NCBI RefSeq assembly: GCF_000718325.1
Contig: NZ_JOFV01000006.1
Coordinates: 281,232-345,231 of the forward strand
Reading direction: 5' to 3'
From: Oerskovia turbata
GTDB taxonomy: Bacteria; Actinomycetota; Actinomycetes; Actinomycetales; Cellulomonadaceae
Length of the DNA stretch: 64,000 nucleotides
Every line of letters starts with the position of its first letter. Within the stretch, counting starts at the first letter, position 1. The notes below the pieces were generated by a model. The model searched no databases, was not told the origin of the DNA, and saw only the letters and a program-made list of their open reading frames with translations. Positions 42,572-49,905 of this stretch are shown here, in pieces. A program made the translations under genes and the position numbers.

Positions 42572-43608
42572 GACTTCTCTCCGTCGAGTACGTCGGTCGG
42601 TCGGGTGGATTCGCGGACGAGGAGGGTCGGGCCCACGTCCACGTGCCGGGTCTCCTGGTCGCTGCCCTCGACCAGTCCGAGCAGGAGCTGGGCGGCTCGC
42701 CGACCACGTTCGGCGGATCCCAGGGAGACGCTCGTGAGGCTGGGGTGGAAGACGCGGCCGATCTCGGTGTCGTCCATGCCGGTCACGGCGAGGTCGGTGG
42801 GGACGTCGAGGCCGCTCTGGCGGGCCGCGTGCATCGCGCCGATCGCGAGCAGGTCGTTGGCGGCGACGATCGCGTCGAGGCCGCCGTGCGCGGCGTTGCG
42901 CTCGATGAGAGTGCGTGCGGAGGCGAGGCCGGCCGCGACGGTGAAGTCCTCGGCGATCTCGACGTCGACGTGCTCGGCGGTGAAGCCCGGGGCGGCGACG
43001 GCGTCGTCGAAGCCGCGCTGGCGCGCCTCGCCGGGGGTCGTGTCGAGGGGTCCGTTGAGGAACGCGATGCGGCGGCGGCCGATGTCGAGCAGGTGGGTCA
43101 CGGCCTGGCCGATCCCGCCCGCGGAGTCGGTCGACACCGAGTCGATGCCGTGGGCGCCGAGGGAACGTCCGATCACGACGACCGGCACGGCGGACTCGTG
43201 GATCGCGCGGACGAGCTCGTCGCTCATGCGCAGGGGGCTCAGGACGATCCCGTCGACCATGCCGTTGGCGAGGCTGCGCACGAGGTCGGTGGTGGACTCC
43301 GCCGTGTCGCCCGTGGTCGTCACGACGACCCGGTAGCCGTAGGGCGCGATGACCGCGTGGATCGCGGACATCATCTCGACGTAGACCTGGTTGCCGATGT
43401 CGGCGACCGCGAAGGCGATCTGGAACGTGCGGCGCATGCGCAGCGAGCGTCCGACGGCGTCGGGGCTGTACCCGAGCTCGGCGGCGGCGGCGCGCACGCG
43501 CTCGACCATGGCCTTGCTGGCGCCGGAGCCGTGCAGCGCTCGGGAGGTCGAGGCGAGCGACACCCCTGCGCGCTCGGCGACCTCGTTCAACGTTGCACGT
43601 GGTGCCAT
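42568..43608 (-). CDS. LacI-family transcriptional regulator
   Basis: A 346-residue repressor. The N-terminal HTH (TLNEVAERAGVSLASTSRAL, residues 6-25) and hinge helix (SPDAVGRSLRM) are standard; the rest is a periplasmic-binding-protein-like sugar sensor (PVVVIGRSL, DAIVAANDLLAIG, VTGMDDTEIG). It would repress the cluster until the substrate binds. Two palindromes 40-90 bases upstream are its probable operators, so it also represses itself. First gene of the cluster. Confidence 0.93.
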   Translation of the reverse strand: MAPRATLNEVAERAGVSLASTSRALHGSGASKAMVERVRAAAAELGYSPDAVGRSLRMRRTFQIAFAVADIGNQVYVEMMSAIHAVIAPYGYRVVVTTTGDTAESTTDLVRSLANGMVDGIVLSPLRMSDELVRAIHESAVPVVVIGRSLGAHGIDSVSTDSAGGIGQAVTHLLDIGRRRIAFLNGPLDTTPGEARQRGFDDAVAAPGFTAEHVDVEIAEDFTVAAGLASARTLIERNAAHGGLDAIVAANDLLAIGAMHAARQSGLDVPTDLAVTGMDDTEIGRVFHPSLTSVSLGSAERGRRAAQLLLGLVEGSDQETRHVDVGPTLLVRESTRPTDVLDGEKS

Positions 43609-43652
43609 CGGTTCCTGCCCTCTCCGTCGAAGGTGGTGCGGAAGATCTCAGT

Positions 43653-43701
43653 TTGGAAACGTTTCCAACGCATCGGTGCGAAAGACTCTGGAAACGTTTC
43701 C
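43653..43701 (-). promoter_or_regulatory. Two LacI-type operators
   Basis: TTGGAAACGTTTCCAA (43653-43668) is a perfect 16-bp palindrome, and GGAAACGTTTCC (43690-43701) is a second 12-bp copy. Their centres are 35 bp apart. Both match the family's central-CG palindrome pattern and flank the likely promoter of the LacI-ABC operon. Confidence 0.85.
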
Positions 43702-43761
43702 GGATTGAGAGGCACTCTTGCACGCACCCTCGGAGGGTGTCAACCGCCGAGCGGCTCCGGG

Positions 43762-43810
43762 CCCGACGGCGGAGCGCACCGTGCGCGGGAAGGCGCGCTC
43801 CGGCGTCGGG
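43762..43810. terminator. Hairpin with the shared CGACGGCGGAGCGC word
   Basis: CCCGACGGCGGAGCGC and its near-complement (GCGCGCTCCGGCGTCGGG) form a stem between the LacI promoter and the rightward membrane-protein gene. It has the same left-arm word as the chitinase terminator at 27970, yet here no gene ends nearby on the plus strand. Confidence 0.6.
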
Positions 43811-43864
43811 CAGGACCAGGCCCGAGCCCCCCTCCCCAGGCCCTGGCGCCTCACGCGTGTGCGC

Positions 43865-43870
43865 TACCCT
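43865..43870 (+). promoter_or_regulatory. -10 box for a leaderless mRNA
   Basis: TACCCT lies seven bases before the ATG at 43878, with no ribosome site between. Confidence 0.45.
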
Positions 43871-43877
43871 CGCGGGC

Positions 43878-45032
43878 ATGCCGATGACGTCACGCAGGGA
43901 CCCCGCGGTGCTCGTCGCCGGGCTGGTCACCTCGATCCTGTGGGTCGGGACGGCGGTCCTGAGCGACTGGGTGCACGCGAACCTCACGTACCGGTTCCAC
44001 AGCGCGCTCGTCCGCACGTTCCTCCCCCACCCGAACGGCACGGTCCCGGGCGGCTCGACGGTCACGGGTCAGACGATCCTCGCTGCGCTCCTCGCAGGGC
44101 TGGTCGCCATGGTCGTGGCGTACCTCGCGACGCGGCGCCTGCCTCGCCGCACCGGCACGTGGGCCGTGTTCCTCGGGACGTGGTTCGGGGTCGTGGTCGG
44201 CGGCACCGCGGGGTCCGTCACGGACACGGTCGCGGACATCTCGTTCCCCTCGCCCATGAACCCGGCGTTCCACCTGCTCTCCGCGTCGTTCGACGGCGGC
44301 TGGTGGGGGCTGGTCAACGGTTGGCTCGTGGGCGTCGCGCTCGTCGGGGCCCTCGCCCTGACGAACCGGTCCTCCGAGGCGCTGCCCGCGACTCGCAGGG
44401 CGCGCAAGCCGCTGCGGGCCCGCGCCTGGCCGACCGTGCTCGCCGCCGGTCTGACGGCCTCGCTCGTGTGGGTCGTGCTCGGTGCCGTCAGCTCATGGCT
44501 CGTGTGGCACCGCAGCGCCCGAGGCCCGATCGACCTCGTCACCGAGGTGGCCACGGGCGCGATGACCTTCCGCCTCGCCCCGCAGGCGCAGCCGGTCCAG
44601 GGGACGGAGGTGGCCCTCGCCCTGGTCGTGGGCCTGGTCGTCGCGGGCGGGACGTGGCTCGCGACCCGCCGGCTCCCGCCGCGCGCGGGACGCTGGACGC
44701 TGGTGCTCGCGGTCTGGTTCGCCGCCGCCGTCGCGGCGACGGTCCCCGCGGCGACCCGGTCCTTCACGACGTACACCGCGTTCGGGCTGCACTCGGCCAC
44801 CATGAACATGGTGCTGCCCGTCGTGCAGTCGAGCCTCTTCTGGCCGCTCGTGACCGGCTGGGTCGCGGGACTCGCAGCCGTCGCGGTGTACGCGAGGACG
44901 GGCGGCGCAACGCCCGCGGACGTCTCTCCCGAGGGCTCCCCCGACCCGGGCGACCGCCCCGAGCCGGACGCCGAGGACGCCCCGCGGAGCGCAGTGCACA
45001 CCGATGCCGAGGAGCGCTCGCTCGTCCCCTAG
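43878..45032 (+). CDS. Internally duplicated membrane protein
   Basis: A 384-residue membrane protein, family unknown. Two halves of about 170 residues look alike: each has a span ending in SDW/SSW, a pair of arginines after ATRRLP, a Trp-rich span (WAVFLGTWFGVVV and WTLVLAVWFAAAV) and a final span after GLVNGWLVG or LVTGWVAG. About eight helices in all. The C-terminal 45 residues are acidic and Pro-rich, probably cytoplasmic. It may be a small-molecule carrier or sensor; nothing in the sequence says which. It sits before the signal-less GH19 gene by 45 bases, in the same direction. Confidence 0.65.
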   Translation: MPMTSRRDPAVLVAGLVTSILWVGTAVLSDWVHANLTYRFHSALVRTFLPHPNGTVPGGSTVTGQTILAALLAGLVAMVVAYLATRRLPRRTGTWAVFLGTWFGVVVGGTAGSVTDTVADISFPSPMNPAFHLLSASFDGGWWGLVNGWLVGVALVGALALTNRSSEALPATRRARKPLRARAWPTVLAAGLTASLVWVVLGAVSSWLVWHRSARGPIDLVTEVATGAMTFRLAPQAQPVQGTEVALALVVGLVVAGGTWLATRRLPPRAGRWTLVLAVWFAAAVAATVPAATRSFTTYTAFGLHSATMNMVLPVVQSSLFWPLVTGWVAGLAAVAVYARTGGATPADVSPEGSPDPGDRPEPDAEDAPRSAVHTDAEERSLVP

Positions 45033-45077
45033 GGTGACCGCTGAACGCACGCTGGGACAGTGACGAGAGGGTGGCTC

Positions 45078-45731
45078 ATGGCTGAGACAGGTTCGACGAG
45101 CGGCATCACGACGGGGTTCGTGGTGACCGAGGCGCAGTTCGAGGAGATGTTCCCGGACCGCAACCCGTTCTACACCTACGCGGGCCTCGTCTCCGCGACC
45201 GAGGCGTACCCCGAGTTCGCGACGTCGGGAGGCCCCGAGATCGCTGCCCGCGAGGCCGCGGCGTTCCTCGCGAACGTGAGCCACGAGAGCACGGGCCTGC
45301 TGCACGTGAGCGAGCTCAACACTGCCGTGTACTCGCACTACTGCGACCCGTCGCAGCCGTACGGGTGCCCCGCGGGCCAGGACGCCTACTACGGCAAGGG
45401 CCCCATCCAGCTCTCCTGGAACTTCAACTACAAGGCCGCGGGCGACGCCCTGGGCATCGACCTGCTGAACAACCCGTTCCTCGTCGAGACGGACCCGACC
45501 GTCGCCTGGAAGACCGCGCTCTGGTACTGGAACACCCAGCCGGGTGAGGGCACCATGACGTGCCACGAGGCGATCGTCGGCGAGCACGGCTTCCGCGAGA
45601 CGATCCGCGCGATCAACGGCCCGCTCGAGTGCGACGGCGGGAACCCGCGCCAGGTCGCCAACCGGGTCGCGCTGTTCCGCCGCTACGCCGAGCTCCTGGG
45701 CACCACGACGGGCGACGACCTGACCTGCTGA
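45078..45731 (+). CDS. GH19 chitinase/endolysin domain without signal peptide
   Basis: A 217-residue enzyme that consists of the GH19 domain alone. The catalytic pair is Glu70 (SHESTG) and Glu79, with the same nine-residue spacing as the chitinase at 26967, and long stretches such as YYGKGPIQLSWN and NYKAAGDALGIDLLNN are identical. No signal peptide, binding module or linker is present. It could cleave chitin or, like phage GH19 endolysins, peptidoglycan. ATG at 45078 follows GAGAGGG; GTG at 45060 would add six residues but still no signal. It looks like a duplicate that lost its secretion parts, or a lytic enzyme released by other means. Confidence 0.88.
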   Translation: MAETGSTSGITTGFVVTEAQFEEMFPDRNPFYTYAGLVSATEAYPEFATSGGPEIAAREAAAFLANVSHESTGLLHVSELNTAVYSHYCDPSQPYGCPAGQDAYYGKGPIQLSWNFNYKAAGDALGIDLLNNPFLVETDPTVAWKTALWYWNTQPGEGTMTCHEAIVGEHGFRETIRAINGPLECDGGNPRQVANRVALFRRYAELLGTTTGDDLTC

Positions 45732-45740
45732 GGTCCGCGG

Positions 45741-45772
45741 CCCAACGGCGGAGCTCACCCTCCGCCGTCGGG
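45741..45772. terminator. Terminator hairpin after second GH19 gene
   Basis: CCCAACGGCGGA and TCCGCCGTCGGG form a 12-bp stem with one mismatch, 10 bases past the stop. It is a shorter variant of the chitinase terminator word and can serve both convergent genes. Confidence 0.65.
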
Positions 45773-45819
45773 CGGCACCTGCGCTCGGAGCAGCCCGGCC
45801 CCGGCGACCGGAGGCTCGG

Positions 45820-46587
45820 CTACCGCGAGCGCCCGTACCGCTCGACCAGGTGCTGCCCGTACGTCCCCGTCCCGGAGGGCTCGCCCGGCACCATGTGGTG
45901 GCCTGCCGCGTACGCCCGGAAGGTCCGCCCCGGCAGGCGTACCCGGGCGACCCCTCGCCGGCTGCCCGTCGCCTGCAGCCAGGCGCGCGCGGCCTCGCGG
46001 CCCGTGATGCGCTCGGGCCCGCCGACGTCCGCGACCCGGCCCGAGGGCCCGGCGGCGACGATCTCCACGAGGCGCGCGGCGACGTCGGGCACCGCGATCG
46101 GCTGGACCTCGAGCGCCGGCGTGAGCAGCACGGGCGAGAAGCGCTGCGCGATGAAGAGGTTGTCGACGAACTCGTGGAACTGCGTGGCCCGCAGGATCGT
46201 GTACGGCAGGCCGGACGCGGCCAGCAGGTCCTCGACCTCGACCTTCGCCGTGTAGTAGCCGAGCGGGATCCGGTCGACGCCCACGATCGACTGGAACACG
46301 ACGTGCCCCACCCCGGCGTCGCGGGCCGCGGCCACGACGTGGCGACCCATCTCGACGTCGGCCCGGGGACCGTGGGTCGCGAGGTGCAGGACGGTCTGCG
46401 CGCCGTCGAACGCCTCCCGCAGGCCCTCTCCCGTGGTGAGGTCCCCGGTCACGACGGCCGGGCCTGGCCCCGCCGGGTGGCTCGCCGACCGGCTGAGCAC
46501 GCGGACGTCGTGCCCAGCGGCACGCAGGAGCGACACGGTGGGGGCGCCGAGCGTGCCCGTGCCGCCCGTCACGAGGATCGTGGTCAT
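45820..46587 (-). CDS. NmrA-like NAD(P)-binding protein
   Basis: A 255-residue atypical SDR. The dinucleotide loop is TGGTGTLG (residues 8-15), followed by SRSAS after the second strand, VTGDLTTGEGL, HLATHG and YYTAKVEVEDLL with the YxxxK-like pair. These proteins sense or use NADP(H) and often act as reductases or quinone-oxidoreductase-like proteins. No substrate can be given. The ATG at 46587 follows GAGAGG. It is convergent with the GH19 gene. Confidence 0.82.
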   Translation of the reverse strand: MTTILVTGGTGTLGAPTVSLLRAAGHDVRVLSRSASHPAGPGPAVVTGDLTTGEGLREAFDGAQTVLHLATHGPRADVEMGRHVVAAARDAGVGHVVFQSIVGVDRIPLGYYTAKVEVEDLLAASGLPYTILRATQFHEFVDNLFIAQRFSPVLLTPALEVQPIAVPDVAARLVEIVAAGPSGRVADVGGPERITGREAARAWLQATGSRRGVARVRLPGRTFRAYAAGHHMVPGEPSGTGTYGQHLVERYGRSR

Positions 46588-46740
46588 GACCGCATCCTCT
46601 CGCGTCAGGCTCCGGTCCGCCGGGCGTCGCGACAAGGCGTCGCGATCCGGCGTCGTCCACAGGTCCGGCTACGACGTCCTCGTCCACAGAGCGCCCTCCG
46701 GCCCCCGCGGGCGTCCCCGCAGGCGCGGCACCCTACCGGC

Positions 46741-47370
46741 ATGAGCCACGGCAACCGCCCCTCCCACCCCCGACGACGCGCGACGAACCGACACCCGGTC
46801 TCACCCCTGGGCCTGCCCACCCTCCGGGCGCTCTGGGAACGCCAGGCCGCCGAGGCCAACGGCCCCGACGGCTTCCACCACGTCCACGGACCGCACACGC
46901 ACGGCTGGCTCCTCGACGACGCCGTGCCCGAGCTGCTGTCACCGGTCCTGCACCCCGACCACGACCCGCTCGAACCGACGTTCTTCGCGAACCTCGACGG
47001 ACCCCTGGCCGAGGCGCTCCTCGCACGCCTCGCCCCGACCCGGCTCGCCCACCGCTCGAACGGCTCGCCACCGCTGGGAAGCCTGCTCCGGGCCGCCGCC
47101 GAGCACCCCGACGACGTGACGCTCCACGGGTTCGTCGTCGGCCCAGGACGCTGCGACGAACGCCTGGTCGCCGAAGGCGCGATCCTGCGCTTCGAGGCGG
47201 ACCTGCTCGTGACCGAGCAGCACGCCCCGGACTGCGAGTGCGAGCTCCTGTGGGCCTACGTGGTCGACGAGCTGGGGCTCGACGACGCCCTCAACGCGCC
47301 GCACCGCATCCACCGGATCCACCGCGCGGACGCACCGGACGAGACCTGGTGGCGTCTGCTGTGGGCGTGA
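46741..47370 (+). CDS. Hypothetical His-rich protein
   Basis: A 209-residue protein not recognised. It begins with a basic, disordered 25 residues, then LPTLRALWERQAAE and the His cluster FHHVHGPHTHGW. The C-terminal half contains LLVTEQHAPDCECELLWAY and ends HRIHRIHRADAPDETWW. It has no signal peptide or transmembrane segment. The histidines and the close CEC pair could bind metal, but this is only a composition impression. ATG at 46741 has no clear ribosome site; CACCCT six bases upstream resembles a weak leaderless -10 box. Confidence 0.55.
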   Translation: MSHGNRPSHPRRRATNRHPVSPLGLPTLRALWERQAAEANGPDGFHHVHGPHTHGWLLDDAVPELLSPVLHPDHDPLEPTFFANLDGPLAEALLARLAPTRLAHRSNGSPPLGSLLRAAAEHPDDVTLHGFVVGPGRCDERLVAEGAILRFEADLLVTEQHAPDCECELLWAYVVDELGLDDALNAPHRIHRIHRADAPDETWWRLLWA

Positions 47371-47372
47371 CG

Positions 47373-47400
47373 GCGCGCTCGCCGGCACGGGCCGGCGCGC
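47373..47400. terminator. Hairpin between convergent genes
   Basis: GCGCG and GCCGGC arms (with a two-base bulge) pair with GCCGGCGCGC just after the hypothetical gene and before the MarR stop. Probably a bidirectional terminator. Confidence 0.45.
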
Positions 47401-47407
47401 GGTCGCG

Positions 47408-48007
47408 TCAGCCCCGGTCGAGGAAGGCCTCGCTCGCCCCTTCGAAGCGCCGCATGAGCTCGGAGAAGACCAGGCGGTCCTGCGCGGACCACCCGTCGAG
47501 CAGCTCGTCGACGAGCGCGTCCCCCGCGGCGACGAACGTCCTCGCGACGCGAGCACCCGCCTCGGTGAGATGGACGCGCGAGGCACGGGCGTCGTCGGGG
47601 TCCTCGCGGCGCTCGGTGAGCCCCGCGGCGTCGAGGCGGCGCAGGATCTTGCTCACGTTCGACGGCCCCGTGGACAGGTGCTCGGCGATGGCCGAGGGCC
47701 GCCGCGGGCCCTGCCGCCACACGACCGTGAGCACCACGATCGCCGGGGTGTCCAGGTCGATCCCCTCGCGCGCCGCGACCGCCGCGAGGAAGTCGCCGCT
47801 GGTCCACAGGCCCATGACACGGACCAGCGAGTCGAGCAGGTCGGACCGGTACCCGGGCACGCGCGGGTCGCCCGTCATGGTGGCGCCCGACGGGGTGTCC
47901 GCCCGGGCGAGGCCGTCGCCCGACGGCGCGGCCCGGGTCGGTACCGGCCGGTCCCCCGGGGCAGAGCCGTCGCCCGGCCCCGCCCCGGGGTGCGGTGCGT
48001 CGGTCAC
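47408..48007 (-). CDS. MarR-family transcriptional regulator
   Basis: A 199-residue winged-helix regulator. The first 45 residues are a disordered Pro/Gly/Ala extension. The MarR fold follows, with PSAIAEHLSTGPSNVSKIL as the recognition helix-turn-helix near residue 105 and the wing ERREDPDDARASRVHLTE, typical of the family. The GTG overlaps the stop of the upstream dehydrogenase (GTGA), which favours this long start; ATG at 47879 would remove the extension. It most probably represses its own operon through the palindrome at 48824-48842 and responds to an aromatic or oxidising compound. Confidence 0.88.
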   Translation of the reverse strand: MTDAPHPGAGPGDGSAPGDRPVPTRAAPSGDGLARADTPSGATMTGDPRVPGYRSDLLDSLVRVMGLWTSGDFLAAVAAREGIDLDTPAIVVLTVVWRQGPRRPSAIAEHLSTGPSNVSKILRRLDAAGLTERREDPDDARASRVHLTEAGARVARTFVAAGDALVDELLDGWSAQDRLVFSELMRRFEGASEAFLDRG

Positions 48008-48792
48008 GCGACCCGGGTTCCGCCGTCGACCGGCAGCACCACACCGGTGATGAAGCTGGCCTGGTCGGACAGCAGGAACGCGACGGCGTCCGCGATCTCC
48101 GACGGCTGGCCGAGGCGCTTCATGGGGACGTCGGCGGCGTACCCGGCCCGTGCTTCCTCGGGCAGCGACGCGAGCGCTGCCGTCTCGATCGCCCCCGGTG
48201 CGACGGCGTTGACGCGGATGCCGTCGGTCACGTACTCGATCGCCGTGCCGTGCGTGAGGGACACGACGCCTGCCTTCGCGGCCGAGTACGGCGCAAGACC
48301 GGGCGACGCCTTGAGGCCCGCGATCGAGGCGATGTTGACGATGCTGCCGCCACCGTGGCCGAGCATGTGGGCGATCTCTGCCTTCATCGACAGGAACGTC
48401 CCGCGCAGCGTGACGTCGAGCGTGCGGTCCCAGCCGTCCTCGGGCATCTCGTCGAGGCGGAAGGGTCGGGTGCCCACGCCGGCGTTGTTGACCGCGAGGT
48501 GCAGCCCGCCGTAGGTCTCGACGGCGAACGCGACGAGTGCGCCGACGTCCGCGGGGTCGGCGACGTTCGCGCGGCGGTACGCCGCACGACCGCCCGCGGA
48601 CTCGATGTCGGCGACGACCCGAGCACCGGCTTCGTCGTTGACGTCGGAGACGACGACGGCCGCCCCCAGGGAAGCCAGCCGCTTCGCGACCGCCTCGCCG
48701 ATACCTGCCCCGGAGGCCGTGACGAGGGCGACCTTGCCGTGGAAGGCCGGGACGCCGTCGAGGGGTGCGCCGGTGACGTGGGGGGTGGACAT
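48004..48792 (-). CDS. SDR-family oxidoreductase (FabG-like)
   Basis: A 262-residue classical SDR. Cofactor loop TASGAGIGEAV (residues 25-35), Asp in VSDVNDEAG that favours NAD, NNAGVGTRP, the catalytic Ser in NIASIAG, YSAAK as YxxxK and the C-terminal GVVLPVDGGTRV. It is normal in length and architecture. Substrate unknown. It is the first gene of a two-gene operon with the MarR regulator, with ACGGAGG upstream of the ATG. Confidence 0.9.
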   Translation of the reverse strand: MSTPHVTGAPLDGVPAFHGKVALVTASGAGIGEAVAKRLASLGAAVVVSDVNDEAGARVVADIESAGGRAAYRRANVADPADVGALVAFAVETYGGLHLAVNNAGVGTRPFRLDEMPEDGWDRTLDVTLRGTFLSMKAEIAHMLGHGGGSIVNIASIAGLKASPGLAPYSAAKAGVVSLTHGTAIEYVTDGIRVNAVAPGAIETAALASLPEEARAGYAADVPMKRLGQPSEIADAVAFLLSDQASFITGVVLPVDGGTRVA

Positions 48793-48819
48793 GGGGGACC
48801 TCCGTGTGACGATGCGAGA

Positions 48820-48842
48820 ATTTTAGTGTCGTCGCGACACTA
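48820..48842 (-). promoter_or_regulatory. Promoter and MarR-type operator
   Basis: TAGTGTCG-TCG-CGACACTA (48824-48842) is a palindrome with 8-bp arms. On the minus strand TAAAAT (48820-48825), a likely -10 box, overlaps its edge, 28 bases before the dehydrogenase start. Binding here would block the dehydrogenase-MarR operon. It overlaps the stop codon of the VanZ-like gene. Confidence 0.65.
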
Positions 48843-49271
48843 TCTTGGGATCAACGGGCGCCGGGCGCCCAGAATTCCCGCCACCGCGACCGCACCCACG
48901 GCCGCACCCGTGGTGTTCATCACGACGTCCTGCACGGTCGAGTACCTGCCCGGGATCACGAGCTGCGACAGCTCGATACCGAGCGACAGGGCGAACCCCG
49001 CCAGGACGACGAACCCGACCGCCCGACCGAGCGGCACCGCGGGACGCGCCCCGGACAGCACGAGCAGCCCCAGCACGCCGAACGGCAGGAACATCACCAC
49101 GTTCGAGGCGGCCTCGAGGAACTCGTACGACATCGGCACCCCCACCGAACGGAACGCGTCCAGGACCGCGAGCGCCCACCCGGGCGCGGCCGTCGACTGC
49201 GGGGACGGCCAGCACGTCACCACCAGGACGGCAGCGAGGTAGAGGGCGAAGGTCCAGCGGAGGAAGCGCAC
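48840..49271 (-). CDS. VanZ-like membrane protein
   Basis: A 143-residue protein with four membrane spans (FALYLAAVLVVTCW, NVVMFLPFGVLGLLVL, AVGFVVLAGFALSLGIEL and the last near VVMNTTGAAVGAVAV). The VanZ signatures N-x-x-x-F-x-P-F-G and E-x-x-Q with YSTVQDVVMNTTGA are clear. In VanA clusters VanZ gives low-level teicoplanin resistance; most chromosomal relatives have unknown roles at the cell envelope. The GTG has no ribosome site, and TAGGGT seven bases before it suggests a leaderless message. Confidence 0.85.
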   Translation of the reverse strand: MRFLRWTFALYLAAVLVVTCWPSPQSTAAPGWALAVLDAFRSVGVPMSYEFLEAASNVVMFLPFGVLGLLVLSGARPAVPLGRAVGFVVLAGFALSLGIELSQLVIPGRYSTVQDVVMNTTGAAVGAVAVAGILGARRPLIPR

Positions 49272-49278
49272 GGCTCAC

Positions 49279-49284
49279 ACCCTA
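49279..49284 (-). promoter_or_regulatory. -10 box for leaderless VanZ-like mRNA
   Basis: TAGGGT on the minus strand, seven bases from the GTG at 49271, inside the 28-base gap to the divergent YchJ-like gene. Confidence 0.45.
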
Positions 49285-49299
49285 CGGAAGGATGGTCGG

Positions 49300-49755
49300 G
49301 TGACCGCGACCTCGCCCCTGCCCGACGACGCCCGCTGCCCCTGCCTGTCCGGAGAGACGTACGGGGCGTGCTGCGGGCGGTACCACCACGGTCACGCTGC
49401 GGGTCCGGGTGCAGCCGCTCCCGACACCGTGGCGGCGCCGACGGCCGAGGCCTTGATGCGTTCGCGCTACGCGGCGTTCGCGGTCGGTGACGCCGACTAC
49501 CTGCTCGCGACCTGGCACCCCTCGACGCGCCCCGCGGACCTGGACCTCGACGACGACGTGACGTGGCGCCGTCTGGACGTCGTCGCGACGAGCGCGGGCG
49601 GCCCCCTCGACCGGACGGGCGTCGTGGAGTTCGTCGCCCACTACCGGTCCGCGCAGACCCGCGAGCGCGGGTCGCTGCACGAGGTCAGCTCGTTCGTCCG
49701 GGAGGGCGGGCGCTGGTTCTACGTCGACGGTGACGTCCCCACCCGCCGAGGGTGA
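49300..49755 (+). CDS. YchJ-family (UPF0225) SEC-C protein
   Basis: A 151-residue cytoplasmic protein. The N-terminal SEC-C-like zinc motif is CPCLSGETYGACCGRYH (residues 13-29), then the conserved PTAEALMRSRYAAF and the NTF2-like core ending GRWFYVDGD. This matches the widespread YchJ family, whose function is not established. GTG start, with GGAAGGA upstream. The stop codon lies within the first unit of the 22-bp repeat array that follows. Confidence 0.88.
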   Translation: MTATSPLPDDARCPCLSGETYGACCGRYHHGHAAGPGAAAPDTVAAPTAEALMRSRYAAFAVGDADYLLATWHPSTRPADLDLDDDVTWRRLDVVATSAGGPLDRTGVVEFVAHYRSAQTRERGSLHEVSSFVREGGRWFYVDGDVPTRRG

Positions 49756-49905
49756 CCGCTCTCCCCTCCGAGGGTGACCGCCCCAGGCGCCGAGGGTGAC
49801 CATCTCAGGCGCCGACGGTGACCGCTCCTGGCACCGACGGTGACCGGGCCGTCACCCTCGGCAGGCGGGCACGTCACCCTCGGCGTACCGGGCCGTCACC
49901 CTCAG
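49747..49905. repeat. 22-bp phased array, five units then three inverted
   Basis: The core CGAGGGTGACC starts at 49747, 49769, 49791, 49813 and 49835 (CGACGGTGACC in the last two), exactly 22 bases apart. Its complement (CGTCACCCTCG) follows at 49850, 49872 and 49894, again 22 apart. The spacers between are different. The array fills the gap between the stops of the convergent YchJ-like and DUF2182 genes and overlaps both stops. Confidence 0.9.
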
